Shown in pieces: positions 16,014-24,896 of a stretch of 64,000 nt of DNA (the first letter of the stretch is position 1; every line of letters starts with the position of its first letter). The position numbers were made by a program, and so were the translations under genes. The stretch comes from Vibrio coralliilyticus (lineage in GTDB: Bacteria; Pseudomonadota; Gammaproteobacteria; Enterobacterales; Vibrionaceae). The notes beneath the pieces were generated by a model. The model saw only the letters and a program-made list of their open reading frames with translations, was not told the origin of the DNA and did not search any database. Location: contig NZ_CP024627.1 of the NCBI RefSeq assembly GCF_024449095.1, forward strand, positions 1,798,001-1,862,000. Direction: 5' to 3'.

Positions 16014-16627
16014 TTGTCTAACTTAAACTCCACTCTAGCCGTTTTATTCGGTTGAGAAACGGCCGCTCCATCAACTACTTTAGGTTGATATTTCCACTTC
16101 TTAAGCGCTTGAATCGCATTGCGTTCAAACATGCGCTTCGGGCTGGCTTCCACAACCTCAATATCTGTCGGACGACCTGTAGGATCGATGGTAAATTTCA
16201 GCACTACGTACCCTTCCGCTTGGCGCTTCATAGCTTTCGTCGGATACTTTGGCTCAACACGGTATAGAGGCATCGCCTCCTGATTCACGCCAAAATCACC
16301 AAACGTTGGCGCACTGATAGCCACACCTTCTATGCTCGTATTTAAGCCAAGAGATGGCTGAGCGATAGGCGAGATTTTCGACAGCTCTGTTTTGGCTTGC
16401 GATGTAGGCATCTGCTCAGGGACTTCTGGTGCTTTAGGTTGCTCAGGTACCGTGCGCTGACGACGCTGAACATCTTGCTCGTTTTCCACCATCACCATAT
16501 TGAAACTCAACGACTCATTAGACTCATTTATTTTGCGGTGTTCGCTATCAACCATCCAAGCCATAAAACTGAAGATAGCTAAAGCACAAGTGATAGCAAA
16601 AGGCGTAGCAATGAACAAACGTCCCAC
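16010..16627 (-). CDS. tonB2: TonB2 energy transducer
   Basis: This encodes 205 residues, shorter than E. coli TonB. An N-terminal TM helix (about 8-28) precedes a short proline-containing linker (PEQPKAPEVPEQMPT) and a TonB C-terminal domain with the typical PLYRVEPKYPTKAMKRQAEGYVVLKFTID opening and YQPKVVDG end (motifs spread over residues about 115-200). The start is GTG at 16627, overlapping the exbD2 TAG by one base. It transmits ion-motive energy from the inner membrane complex to TonB-dependent receptors. Confidence 0.92.
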   Translation of the reverse strand: MGRLFIATPFAITCALAIFSFMAWMVDSEHRKINESNESLSFNMVMVENEQDVQRRQRTVPEQPKAPEVPEQMPTSQAKTELSKISPIAQPSLGLNTSIEGVAISAPTFGDFGVNQEAMPLYRVEPKYPTKAMKRQAEGYVVLKFTIDPTGRPTDIEVVEASPKRMFERNAIQALKKWKYQPKVVDGAAVSQPNKTARVEFKLDK

Positions 16628-17031
16628 TACCTTTTCTCCGCAGCTAATGCAATGTTCTTAACGCCCGCACCTTTTGCCGCATCCATCACTTTCACCACTG
16701 TGCCACTATAAGCATGCTCATCGGCCTGGATAACAAGGGACGCGTCTGGCTTATCAAGTAACAAGTGCTCAAGTGTGGCTTGTACACGTTCAATATCAAC
16801 ATTGCGCTTATCAATATAAATATCGTTTGCCGAAGTGACCGCGACAAAGATGCCAGCATCTTTTTGGCTAACCACATTCGATGCCTGAGGACGATTAACT
16901 TCCACACCAGATTCACGAACGAACGAACTGGTGACGATGAAGAAGATCAACATGATAAAAACGATATCAAGCATAGAAGTCAGATCGACCTGAGCTTCAT
17001 CTTGTTTATGGTGGCGTCGACCGAGTCTCAT
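16627..17031 (-). CDS. exbD2: ExbD2 biopolymer transport protein
   Basis: This encodes 134 residues with one TM helix (about 17-38). The conserved intramembrane Asp is in VDLTSMLDIVFIMLIFF, as in ExbD/TolR. The remainder is the periplasmic domain (LVIQADEHAYSGTVVKVMD). The ATG overlaps the exbB2 stop by 4 bases. It forms the proton channel with ExbB2 and drives TonB2. Confidence 0.92.
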   Translation of the reverse strand: MRLGRRHHKQDEAQVDLTSMLDIVFIMLIFFIVTSSFVRESGVEVNRPQASNVVSQKDAGIFVAVTSANDIYIDKRNVDIERVQATLEHLLLDKPDASLVIQADEHAYSGTVVKVMDAAKGAGVKNIALAAEKR

Positions 17032-17585
17032 CGCTGACTCCTTAAAGATTTTTCTAGTTTAATTTCTCTCAATTGACAGGCTTTGATCAACCGCGCATGG
17101 AAAAACATTCCAGTCAACGCTGCAACCATACCTGCCATTGTGGGTAAGGTAGCGAGTGAGATACCTGAAGCCATCAATTTAGGATTGCTGCTACCTTGGT
17201 TAGCCATCACATCAAAAACAGAGATCATCCCCGTTACCGTACCGAGTAAGCCCAGCATTGGACATATCGCAACTAGAACCTTAATGATGTTCAGGTTTTG
17301 ATAAAGCTGACTGCGTGCTTGTGAAAGCCAGCCCTCGCGGATAGAACGAGCATACCAAGAGGTTTGGTCACTCCTCTCGCGCCAAGCTTCAATCCAACTC
17401 ACTCTCTGCTTTGGAAACTCAACAAGCAGATAAAGGATACGCTCCAGAATCAATAACCAACACAAGGTAACCACACCCAACAACCACCACAGCACCTGAC
17501 CACCCTTCTGCATAAAATTTTGCAGTGTGAGTAGCCAGTCACTACTAGCCAAGGATTCAGGTAACAATGCGAATAGTGCATCCAT
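17028..17585 (-). CDS. exbB2: ExbB2 proton channel protein
   Basis: This encodes 185 residues, the short form found in TonB2 systems. The MotA/TolQ/ExbB domain has three TM helices, with the signature PMLGLLGTVTGMI and LATLPTMAGMVAALTGMFFH. Its ATG overlaps the ttpC TAA by one base. Confidence 0.92.
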   Translation of the reverse strand: MDALFALLPESLASSDWLLTLQNFMQKGGQVLWWLLGVVTLCWLLILERILYLLVEFPKQRVSWIEAWRERSDQTSWYARSIREGWLSQARSQLYQNLNIIKVLVAICPMLGLLGTVTGMISVFDVMANQGSSNPKLMASGISLATLPTMAGMVAALTGMFFHARLIKACQLREIKLEKSLRSQR

Positions 17586-18943
17586 TACGCAACATTCCCC
17601 AACGCATCCTGAGTCGGTTTCAGATCTTTCTCTGCTTGTTCAGCCACAAGTGAGATCCCCTGCTTCTCAAGAATGTTGCGAATCGCTTCTGCTTGCGAGC
17701 TCAGAATATTGTGAGCTAGCAGCAATGGCATCGCTGCAATCAAGCCAAGTACAGTGGTCACGAGCGCCATTGAGATACCACCCGCCATCACTTTCGGATC
17801 ACCGTTACCAAATTGAGTGATCACTTGGAATGTTTCAATCATGCCTGTCACAGTGCCAAGAAGGCCTAACATCGGTGCCAAAGCCGCGAGTAGCTTAAGC
17901 ATGGACAAGCCTTTTTCTAGCGTTGCTTGTTCATCAACGACCGCTTCAAGTAGACGCAACTCCAACGCTTCAACGCTGCGGTTTTTCTCTTTGCAGTAAA
18001 CAGATAAAACACGTCCGAGTGGATTATTACCTGGGTTTTGCGGTGATTTAAGCTGGGCACGAATTTTCTGGCGTGCAATAGATAGGCTTACACCGCGAAC
18101 AACGGCAATGATCAAACCAATCGCGAGCAACCCAAGAATGATTTTACCCACGACACCGCCTGCTTGCAGTCTATCCACAAGGCTTGGGTTGTGAGCAAGT
18201 TGTTCAAGCATGACACCACGAGATGGGTCAAGAACCACAGTCTCAACCTTACCATTTATGAGAGAAGATAAAGCGGAAATCGTCGGCGCTTTTTCAGGTT
18301 GCTTGATATAAGCCTGCGCTTCACCTTTTAGCGCATTCCAGTTCAGATACCCTTGCTCTCCAACCAAACCGATAGAACCGAGTCGAAGTGCAGATTCAGT
18401 CTGGGCAATACCATCACCATTCACAAAACGAACTTTCGTGAGAGCCACTTCACCACTAGCAGTGATTTGCTCTTCCATCGCTTTCCAAAAACCATTTAAC
18501 TGAACCATAGAGGGCAATGTTGTGGCTGCGACAATCTCTTTAACAACGTCAGAATGAGTCTGTGCATCGACTGACGTGACTGAGTATTGCAACTCAGATT
18601 CAAGCTCTTTCGCGTTCTGACGAACAACACCAAACACTTCCCCTAAGCTGCCTGTTTCTAAGCGAAGTTTTTCTTCCAACCGAGCTAGAGTGTTCTCATT
18701 GTCACTGAATGTGGCAGCTAGCTTGTCATTTTGCTTTTGTAAATCGTCGCGCTGTTTGATTAACTGTGCTTTCAGGGCTTTGAGCTCTTGTTCCGTTTGT
18801 TTAAAACCGGACTCTCTTTCGATGTTGTGCTGCGCTTGCTGCTTGTTCTCTGCTTGTGCTTTATTGACTAACTCAGACGAGGCTTGTGCATTGAACGCTA
18901 ATCCAGATAACGCAATCAAGGTAGCAATTAATGTACGTTTCAT
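17585..18943 (-). CDS. ttpC: TtpC, TonB2 complex-associated ExbB-like protein
   Basis: This encodes 452 residues. It has a signal peptide (about 1-21), a long periplasmic coiled-coil part (about 25-130, dense in Lys, Gln and Glu), a first TM helix (about 268-285) and a C-terminal MotA/TolQ/ExbB domain (PMLGLLGTVTGMIETF and LVTTVLGLIAAMPLLL). The combination is diagnostic of TtpC, which vibrios need for TonB2-dependent siderophore uptake. RBS GGAGG is 8 bases before the ATG. Confidence 0.92.
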   Translation of the reverse strand: MKRTLIATLIALSGLAFNAQASSELVNKAQAENKQQAQHNIERESGFKQTEQELKALKAQLIKQRDDLQKQNDKLAATFSDNENTLARLEEKLRLETGSLGEVFGVVRQNAKELESELQYSVTSVDAQTHSDVVKEIVAATTLPSMVQLNGFWKAMEEQITASGEVALTKVRFVNGDGIAQTESALRLGSIGLVGEQGYLNWNALKGEAQAYIKQPEKAPTISALSSLINGKVETVVLDPSRGVMLEQLAHNPSLVDRLQAGGVVGKIILGLLAIGLIIAVVRGVSLSIARQKIRAQLKSPQNPGNNPLGRVLSVYCKEKNRSVEALELRLLEAVVDEQATLEKGLSMLKLLAALAPMLGLLGTVTGMIETFQVITQFGNGDPKVMAGGISMALVTTVLGLIAAMPLLLAHNILSSQAEAIRNILEKQGISLVAEQAEKDLKPTQDALGNVA

Positions 18944-19708
18944 TTATTTCGCCTCCGCAACGTTAAGAGAAACCGGAAGCGTAATCAGGCTTGGTGCCAC
19001 TTGTTTCGCCGCAACGTTAAAAGCCTTGTCTAGCTCTGACTTCATTGAACTGTCAACGCTCTGCCATTGCTTTTCTGATTGATTCCATGACCAAAATTTC
19101 GTGCCATTTAAACTGCGTGCAACCAGTGAAACTCGACCCAGATGAAGAATATCGACCTCACGCTCGCCATCATTCACTGCAATCTGGTCTTGATACAAGC
19201 CAAGCTTAGTACCGTAATCAAGTTCTATCTGATACGCCTCTAAAATACGACGATACTTCTCTGCGTCACTAACATCCGCACGGGTCATCATTTTTTCTAA
19301 CTTGGCGACACGCTCCTGACGTTGTGCTTGTTTGATCGGCACATCATCAGCGATTAAAGCTTGTAAACCCGATAGCATTTGATACATCAATGGGACGACT
19401 CCCTGACGAGTTGTTTTGATCTCATCTATCTGACTTTCAAGACGATTTGCTTCTTGCTGCTGGCTTTCTACCAATGCAGTTAAGTGAGATCGATAAACAT
19501 CAAGATTCTTGACTTCTTCCTGAAGTTGCTCGATTTCAGCTTGAAGGCTAAGCGTATTTTCAGCACTGACATCAATGCGCTTCTGGCTCGCTGCGGATGA
19601 AGAGTGGGTTTTACTTTGAATAGATTGAGCACGGTCAAGGCTCGAGGCCGCTGCACTGAAGCCTACAGCCGTAACCATCAACGCCAAACTGGTTTTAAAT
19701 AGATTCAT
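18944..19708 (-). CDS. DUF3450 periplasmic coiled-coil protein of the TonB2 operon
   Basis: This encodes 254 residues: a signal peptide (MNLFKTSLALMV..SAAA), a coiled coil (about 45-100) and a DUF3450 C-terminal part. It is the first gene of the operon and ends one base before ttpC begins. The ATG at 19708 gives a proper signal peptide; a TTG 24 bases upstream lacks an RBS. In vibrios this family accompanies ttpC, and a structural role beside TtpC is likely but unproven. Confidence 0.82.
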   Translation of the reverse strand: MNLFKTSLALMVTAVGFSAAASSLDRAQSIQSKTHSSSAASQKRIDVSAENTLSLQAEIEQLQEEVKNLDVYRSHLTALVESQQQEANRLESQIDEIKTTRQGVVPLMYQMLSGLQALIADDVPIKQAQRQERVAKLEKMMTRADVSDAEKYRRILEAYQIELDYGTKLGLYQDQIAVNDGEREVDILHLGRVSLVARSLNGTKFWSWNQSEKQWQSVDSSMKSELDKAFNVAAKQVAPSLITLPVSLNVAEAK

Positions 19709-19740
19709 AAGGGTATTTTTCAATGATGTCAAACAGATTA

Positions 19741-19800
19741 GTGAGAAGCAATCTCATTTTCACTCGACCGACATAGTAACGCGATTAGATAAAATTTCAA
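19741..19800 (-). promoter_or_regulatory. Promoter of the TonB2 operon with a Fur-like dyad
   Basis: On the minus strand a -35 TTGAAA (19800-19795) and -10 TACTAT (19778-19773) are separated by 16 bases. Just downstream, aaaatgagattgcttctcac (19760-19741) is an imperfect dyad (ATGAGA / TTCTCA) resembling a Fur box. Iron control of tonB2 operons is known, but this site matches the consensus only partly. Confidence 0.35.
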
Positions 19801-19870
19801 TAAACCATATGCTCAATATGCATTTAGAGGTAAGTTGAGCCTTCTGCACTAAGTACTATACAGGGGATAC

Positions 19871-20647
19871 TCAACGCTTTTTCTTCAATCCAAACGCCCA
19901 AATCGCCCCCAACAGTCCCCGTAATTTAACTTTGGTCGCTCTCCAATGAGTTGCAGGGGTGCGTGGAGCCACCTTGAGTAGGTGATCATAAGCGTTTTGG
20001 TCAAATTGGACTTGCCCACCATGGGCGAGTAACAAGGTTTGAGGCGCCATCTGGTATACACGATGTAAAGATTCACGGTATTTATTAGGATGAAAGATCG
20101 GGAATGGAGCAATCAAACGTTTTTTAACTTCTACCATTAAGTCCGCGACATAAAGAATATCTTGCTGCTCATGGTGAAGGGATAAATCGCGATCAGTATG
20201 ACCTGGTGTTTCCAGTACTATCCAGTCTTCAAAACTGGGAATAGCTTGCCCGTCAGTAAGCATGATATCTGGGTGCAGGTGCCTCGAATACCATAATTTA
20301 CGCTTAGGGCGTTTCATTCTTCCCGCAACCCAACCAGCTAACGCAAGATCCGTCCAGTGCATTAATACGCCATCCAATCCAGCATACCACTGCGCTTCCT
20401 TCTTAGCAGAAACGATTTTACATCCCGTCAGCTTCCTTAGTTTATGCGCCGCACCCGCATGATCTGGGTGCATATGAGTCACAACAACAACTTTCAATGT
20501 ATGAAAAGGCTGCCCAATCGTTTCGGTGATGTAACGCTCTAAATAAGGGATGTCTGCCCTACTCGCTCCGTCCAGTAACATTAACTTATCCGGATATTCA
20601 GCGAGATACATTTTCTGAATATAACCATCAATAGTATGTAGCTTCAT
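19871..20647 (-). CDS. Metallo-beta-lactamase-fold hydrolase
   Basis: This encodes 258 residues. The metal ligand motif THMHPDH (His58, His60, Asp62, His63) and the later PGHTDRD and VADLM elements mark the glyoxalase II-like MBL fold. No signal peptide is visible, so it is cytoplasmic. The substrate is unknown; lactonase or thioesterase activity is possible. The C-terminal tail is very basic (KVKLRGLL...GLKKKR), which is unusual for the family. Confidence 0.82.
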   Translation of the reverse strand: MKLHTIDGYIQKMYLAEYPDKLMLLDGASRADIPYLERYITETIGQPFHTLKVVVVTHMHPDHAGAAHKLRKLTGCKIVSAKKEAQWYAGLDGVLMHWTDLALAGWVAGRMKRPKRKLWYSRHLHPDIMLTDGQAIPSFEDWIVLETPGHTDRDLSLHHEQQDILYVADLMVEVKKRLIAPFPIFHPNKYRESLHRVYQMAPQTLLLAHGGQVQFDQNAYDHLLKVAPRTPATHWRATKVKLRGLLGAIWAFGLKKKR

Positions 20648-20761
20648 TTCACTGCCACTCTTAACAATGTATTTACATCTGCCAATGTAGCAACAAGCCT
20701 AAGAATAAACAGAGTGAGCGCTTATAGGTGTGAAGTCGGACCAGTTACTGAGTTATACGGA

Positions 20762-21637
20762 TTAGCGTTTTAGCCTGAAAAGACGACCGTCTGTCCGATA
20801 GAAGAGCAGAGCAAGCAAAATAAGACAGCACCCTAATAACTTATTAGAAGATAGCTGCTCACCATACCAAAGGATACTCAAGATAACAGTCCATATAGGC
20901 TCAAGTAACATGATCAACGCGGCATTGCCCGGATTACTGTGCTTTTGACCCAGCGTCTGCATCACGTAACGCAGACTCGTCGCCAAAATAGCGCTAGCCG
21001 CAAACCATGCCCAAATACTCGAATTAACACTAACTGGAACAGTTTCAAATATTGCCGAAGCAACCAAAGCAATAATTCCAGTGGCAAAGAGTTGGAGACA
21101 AGTCAGCATCAGCACCGGCATACTTTGCGCTAAGCGACTATTTACATTGAAATGTAGCGCGAGCAAGCACGCATTAGCCAAAAACCACAATTGCCCAGCG
21201 GAACTGTTCCATTCCCCTTTGAGTGACAAAAATGCCAAGCCTGATACCGCAATCGGCATCGCAATCCAAAAAGCACGCTTTGGGCGTTCTTTATACAAAG
21301 CCCAAGCAACAATTGGCACAATGATCATAGATAGACTAACGATAAATGCGCCTTCCCCAAGGGTTTCACTAACGGCAATAGCGTGTACCCAAGCCAAAAG
21401 AGCCAAGGCAAGAATACAGCCACCACCCATTGCTTGAGCAAGTAGTCTGAGATTAAGTTGTTTGAATGATTTAAAACAGAACGGGAGTAAACACACAGAA
21501 GCAACCAAAAAGCGTAAGCCGACAAAGCCAAATGGTGGTAGCCCCTGAATCGTTTCTTTCGAAAAAATCCAGCCCAAACCGGCCAGTGCAGTGGTAACAA
21601 CAAGAATCCAAGCAGCTTTGCTTTCTGAGTTCAACAT
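20762..21637 (-). CDS. EamA/DMT family transporter
   Basis: This encodes 291 residues with ten hydrophobic helices in two EamA repeats. The second repeat ends with LLEPIWTVILSILWYGE, the usual DMT signature. It probably exports a metabolite; the substrate cannot be inferred. The ATG follows AAGAGAA. Confidence 0.82.
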   Translation of the reverse strand: MLNSESKAAWILVVTTALAGLGWIFSKETIQGLPPFGFVGLRFLVASVCLLPFCFKSFKQLNLRLLAQAMGGGCILALALLAWVHAIAVSETLGEGAFIVSLSMIIVPIVAWALYKERPKRAFWIAMPIAVSGLAFLSLKGEWNSSAGQLWFLANACLLALHFNVNSRLAQSMPVLMLTCLQLFATGIIALVASAIFETVPVSVNSSIWAWFAASAILATSLRYVMQTLGQKHSNPGNAALIMLLEPIWTVILSILWYGEQLSSNKLLGCCLILLALLFYRTDGRLFRLKR

Positions 21638-21860
21638 AAATTCTCTTAATTATTATTCTGTTAATTCATGAATTTCCGATAGTCTCAGATTTATTCAACA
21701 ATTACCAAGAAAAGTCTTATTACATTTTTTCAGTCAATAACATGCATCTTTAAACTATTCATAATACCTATCAGAACCGTCTATGAGACTAATGTTAGGC
21801 AGAATTAACGTGTATTTTCACCATTGCAGCACCGCAAGCAGACGACCTGACATTTAGAAA

Positions 21861-21890
21861 AACACTGTATAACACTGTATAACACTGTAT
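21861..21890. repeat. Three perfect tandem copies of a 10-base unit
   Basis: The unit aacactgtat occurs three times without interruption. It contains CTGTAT, which is one half of a LexA operator, so three half-sites lie on the same face of the helix about 200 bases before sulA. The purpose is unknown; replication slippage may also explain it. Confidence 0.9.
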
Positions 21891-22066
21891 AGAAAATGAT
21901 GTTTCAGATCACACTTTCTCATCCTTCCCTTACATCTGGACTCCAGACCAAAAACAAAAAATACTCTTATAAAACAGGCATATAAAACAATCCAATCAAA
22001 AGAACAACGTTGTTAACGTACAAAAACACAGCAAATATTGCTTGATCAGTTCACCCAACCAAACTA

Positions 22067-22082
22067 CTGTATACACATACAG
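22067..22082 (+). promoter_or_regulatory. LexA (SOS) operator of sulA
   Basis: ctgtatacacatacag matches the gammaproteobacterial consensus CTGT-N8-ACAG exactly, with an alternating A/T-rich centre. It is 22 bases before the sulA ATG, which places it over the likely promoter start region. Confidence 0.85.
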
Positions 22083-22104
22083 CATGTATGTAAGGACAGT
22101 AACT

Positions 22105-22500
22105 ATGTTTCAGATACACAGAACAAATCGCTCAGTTTCTAAATTCAATGTTTTGGCTCAACCTACTCAGCCAATGAACATTGCAGACTCGACACTCAGC
22201 CGTTTAGCAGGGCTGTCTAACAAGAAGCAATGGATACTGTTCACCGCTGAGTGTCCTCGACCAGACTATGATCAGTTTTCTTCATACAATGTCAGCTGTA
22301 AAAAAATCATTCAGATGAAGCCTTCACAGACCCAATCCGAATTTGAGATCGTAATGAAAGCAATCAAATCCGGTAACGCTAGCGCTGTTGTCGCATCAGA
22401 TAACATTGAACCCGTAGAACAATCTATGCTCCGCGATTTAGCTGTTCAGCACCGCTGCGAAGTCTTCTTTGTTGCAAGTAAACTCTCTCGATTTCACTAA
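22105..22500 (+). CDS. sulA: SOS-induced cell division inhibitor, SulA-like
   Basis: This encodes 131 residues. The block LAGLSNKKQWILFTAECPRPD is a RecA-like/SulA core motif, followed by KAIKSGNASAVVASDN and a C-terminal hydrophobic strand. The start at ATG 22105 follows TAAGGA; the in-frame ATG at 22042 lies upstream of the LexA box and is excluded by the operator position. SulA blocks FtsZ assembly during DNA damage. The LexA box is independent support for this identity. Confidence 0.78.
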   Translation: MFQIHRTNRSVSKFNVLAQPTQPMNIADSTLSRLAGLSNKKQWILFTAECPRPDYDQFSSYNVSCKKIIQMKPSQTQSEFEIVMKAIKSGNASAVVASDNIEPVEQSMLRDLAVQHRCEVFFVASKLSRFH

Positions 22501-22519
22501 TTACATTGCACTGCCTTCT

Positions 22520-22545
22520 GCCTCTCTTCATTGAGAGGCTTTTTG
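22520..22545 (+). terminator. Intrinsic terminator after sulA
   Basis: A GC-rich 7-bp stem (gcctctc / gagaggc) with a 6-nt loop is followed by five T residues. Confidence 0.88.
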
Positions 22546-22578
22546 TTTTACGCTATTTTTAAGTTTCCGATAAGATTT

Positions 22579-22598
22579 AAAAGCAAACGTTTGCTTTT
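22579..22598 (+). promoter_or_regulatory. PurR-like operator before purC
   Basis: A perfect 20-base palindrome is centred on AAGCAAACGTTTGCTT, close to the PurR consensus (ACGCAAACGTTTGCGT). It is 97 bases before the purC start codon, a usual position for repression of purine genes. Confidence 0.75.
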
Positions 22599-22694
22599 TC
22601 TCTGGAAGGTTCATCTAGTTCTGGTATCATGCCTTGCAAATTGATTGCCTCTCACGCGCAATCCCCCATTTTTGACAAAGATAGGAATGTCTAA

Positions 22695-23798
22695 ATGAGT
22701 CTTGCTGATCAAGTTCTTGCTGTTAATGATGATCTTCCCATTCGTACCAACAAGCCAGTTCACAGTGGCAAAGTACGCTCTGTATACTGGTTAACAGAGG
22801 AAGACAGTAAACGCCTAATCAAAGAAAAAGGCTACGATGTTGCTGAAGATGCGCCGCTCGCCATCATGGTCATCAGCGATCGTATTTCTGCATTCGACTG
22901 CATCTGGCACGGACAGGGGGGACTGAAAGGTGTTCCCGGTAAAGGCGCTGCACTCAACGCGATCTCCAACCACTGGTTTAAACTCTTCAAAGAGAATGGC
23001 CTAGCTGACAGCCATATCTTAGATATCCCTCACCCCTTAGTGTGGATTGTGCAAAAAGCCAAACCTATCATGATTGAGGCCATTTGCCGACAGTACATCA
23101 CAGGCTCAATGTGGCGCGCTTATGAGAAAGGTGAACGCGAGTTCTGTGGTATTGAGTTACCAGAAGGACTCGAAAAAGATAAGGCCCTCCCTCAATTGCT
23201 AATGACCCCGTCTACCAAGGGGATCTTAAAAGGTATTCCCGGCGTTCCTGAAGCAGATGACGTCAATATCACTCGCCAAGACATTGTTGATAACTTCGCT
23301 GCATTCAATTTTTCTAAAGCGGATGATATTGCCCAATATGAAAAGCTACTCCGTGAAGGTTTTGTGGTAATTAGTAATGCTCTAGCCGAAATAGAGCAAA
23401 TCTTCGTCGACACTAAATTTGAATTTGGCTACGTACATGATGCGGCTGGAAATGAAAAGCTCATCTATATGGATGAAGTAGGCACACCAGATTCTTCACG
23501 CATTTGGGACGAACGCGAGTATGATGCTGGAAGGATCGTTGAAAACTCAAAAGAAGGTTTCCGTCAGTTTTTGCTTAATCATTTTCCTGACCCTGACATT
23601 CTCCTTAACAAAGAGCGTATGGATGAACGTGAAGCATTAGCTCGCGATAATGAGCTTCCACTAGAAGCTCTTATGGATATTTCCACGACTTATACCGAGA
23701 TTGCAGAAAAAATCACAGGAAAACCAGTCAGAATGGGCAATAACCCCAAACAAGAAATCATCAAGGTACTGAGTGAAGAATACGGCTTGATCGACTAA
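22695..23798 (+). CDS. purC: Phosphoribosylaminoimidazole-succinocarboxamide synthase (SAICAR synthase)
   Basis: This encodes 367 residues, the long type found in vibrios rather than the 237-residue E. coli form. It has [10 protein letters not shown] (ATP-binding start), [26 protein letters not shown] and the terminal [10 protein letters not shown], all diagnostic of SAICAR synthase. It joins CAIR and aspartate in purine synthesis in the cytoplasm. The PurR-like box upstream fits repression by purines. Confidence 0.95.
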   Translation: MSLADQVLAVNDDLPIRTNKPVHSGKVRSVYWLTEEDSKRLIKEKGYDVAEDAPLAIMVISDRISAFDCIWHGQGGLKGVPGKGAALNAISNHWFKLFKENGLADSHILDIPHPLVWIVQKAKPIMIEAICRQYITGSMWRAYEKGEREFCGIELPEGLEKDKALPQLLMTPSTKGILKGIPGVPEADDVNITRQDIVDNFAAFNFSKADDIAQYEKLLREGFVVISNALAEIEQIFVDTKFEFGYVHDAAGNEKLIYMDEVGTPDSSRIWDEREYDAGRIVENSKEGFRQFLLNHFPDPDILLNKERMDEREALARDNELPLEALMDISTTYTEIAEKITGKPVRMGNNPKQEIIKVLSEEYGLID

Positions 23799-23802
23799 AT
23801 GG

Positions 23803-23833
23803 AATACGCCCAAACATAAGCTTGGGCGTATTT
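23803..23833 (+). terminator. Intrinsic terminator after purC
   Basis: An 11-bp stem (aatacgcccaa / ttgggcgtatt) with an 8-nt loop begins 5 bases after the stop codon. The T tract is short (three bases, then tctc). Confidence 0.75.
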
Positions 23834-23984
23834 CTCAAAGGTTTGAGTTCCGATTAAATCTGGCACTTATTCATCTTTATCTCCTGTGTCATTACCTAGG
23901 TTCAAGAAGAAGTTTTGATCAAGCTCGTATCTAATTGGGGCCATCAAAGGTATAACTACTCCATCTTGTTTATTTGGCCTTTTC

Positions 23985-24896
23985 ATGGATTACCTTGCCC
24001 TTTCTCGAATTAGCTTAAAGCACCTGACGGTATTACAAGTATTATTGAGCACACACAGTGTCAGTAGTACCGCCCAAATTTTATGTGTAACCCCTTCCAG
24101 CGTAAGTAAAACGCTCACTCAACTGCGAACACAGCTTAAGGATGAACTGTTTTATCGAGAGAAAACTTCGTTAGTTCCCACACCGTTTGCATTATCTATT
24201 GCCACAGACGTACATAAAATACTTGCTTGTATGAACGGGATCCTCCACCAAGGTGAATTCGAGCCTAAGAATTTTATCGGAACAATAGCGCTTTCGATGC
24301 GTGAGAGCACCTTCGAGCTATTTTCTGGGAGAATTACTGAGATCAACGCTCAGTTAACGTCAGCTAACATCCAGATTTTCGCCAAGGAGCAACTTAGCTT
24401 TGATGCCCTGCTGCGTGGACAAGTTGATTTTATGATTTTACCTCACGATATCAGCCAACCACCAACGAGAAGCCGAGACCTTGTCTGGGAACAGATTCAA
24501 GACGATGAAATGGTCTGCCTGATGAGTCCACAGCATCCTTTGGCTAACCAATCGCTGAACACTGAAGAATATCTCGCTTACCAGCACATTGGTATTTTAG
24601 ATAAAGACCTCTCTACGCCGTACTTTGAACAAAACCTTACTCAGCAATACTCGTCGAGAAACATCGCCATCTCCGTCGCTGATTTTGGTTCTGCTGCAGT
24701 CATCTGCCATCAGACTGAGTTCTTACTTACCTGTTCAAAAATGTGGGCTGAGAAGTCATTGCAGGCACAGTCTCTGATCCAAAAGCCTCTGCCGTTTTCC
24801 TATGGGAAAGTGGCTTATAGCTTGGTCTGGAATCAAGCCAGCTCGAATGACCCGGCCCTAAAATGGCTGCATTCTCAACTGATTAAACCTATTTAG
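23985..24896 (+). CDS. LysR-type transcriptional regulator
   Basis: This encodes 303 residues. The N-terminal HTH is ILCVTPSSVSKTLTQLRTQLKDELFYREK, in segments about 30-58, and the rest is the LysR effector domain (FGSAAVICHQTEFLL, typical of the inducer pocket). Its stop overlaps the stop of the converging yjjW gene by 4 bases. It could regulate the divergent/adjacent anaerobic pair, but no target is shown by the sequence. Confidence 0.85.
   Translation: MDYLALSRISLKHLTVLQVLLSTHSVSSTAQILCVTPSSVSKTLTQLRTQLKDELFYREKTSLVPTPFALSIATDVHKILACMNGILHQGEFEPKNFIGTIALSMRESTFELFSGRITEINAQLTSANIQIFAKEQLSFDALLRGQVDFMILPHDISQPPTRSRDLVWEQIQDDEMVCLMSPQHPLANQSLNTEEYLAYQHIGILDKDLSTPYFEQNLTQQYSSRNIAISVADFGSAAVICHQTEFLLTCSKMWAEKSLQAQSLIQKPLPFSYGKVAYSLVWNQASSNDPALKWLHSQLIKPI

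Larger units (their letters stand above)
21638..22104. other. Intergenic region upstream of sulA
   Basis: These 467 bases are AT-rich and separate the leftward EamA gene from sulA. They contain a tandem 10-base repeat (21861-21890) and a LexA box (22067-22082). I see no open reading frame with a supportable RBS. Confidence 0.4.

Noticed and set aside
16765..17037. 90-residue plus-strand frame across exbD2
   Set aside because: It is antisense to a conserved gene and its sequence has no domain; shadow frame.
21861..21890. CRISPR array
   Set aside because: The three copies are contiguous with no spacers; it is a simple tandem repeat.
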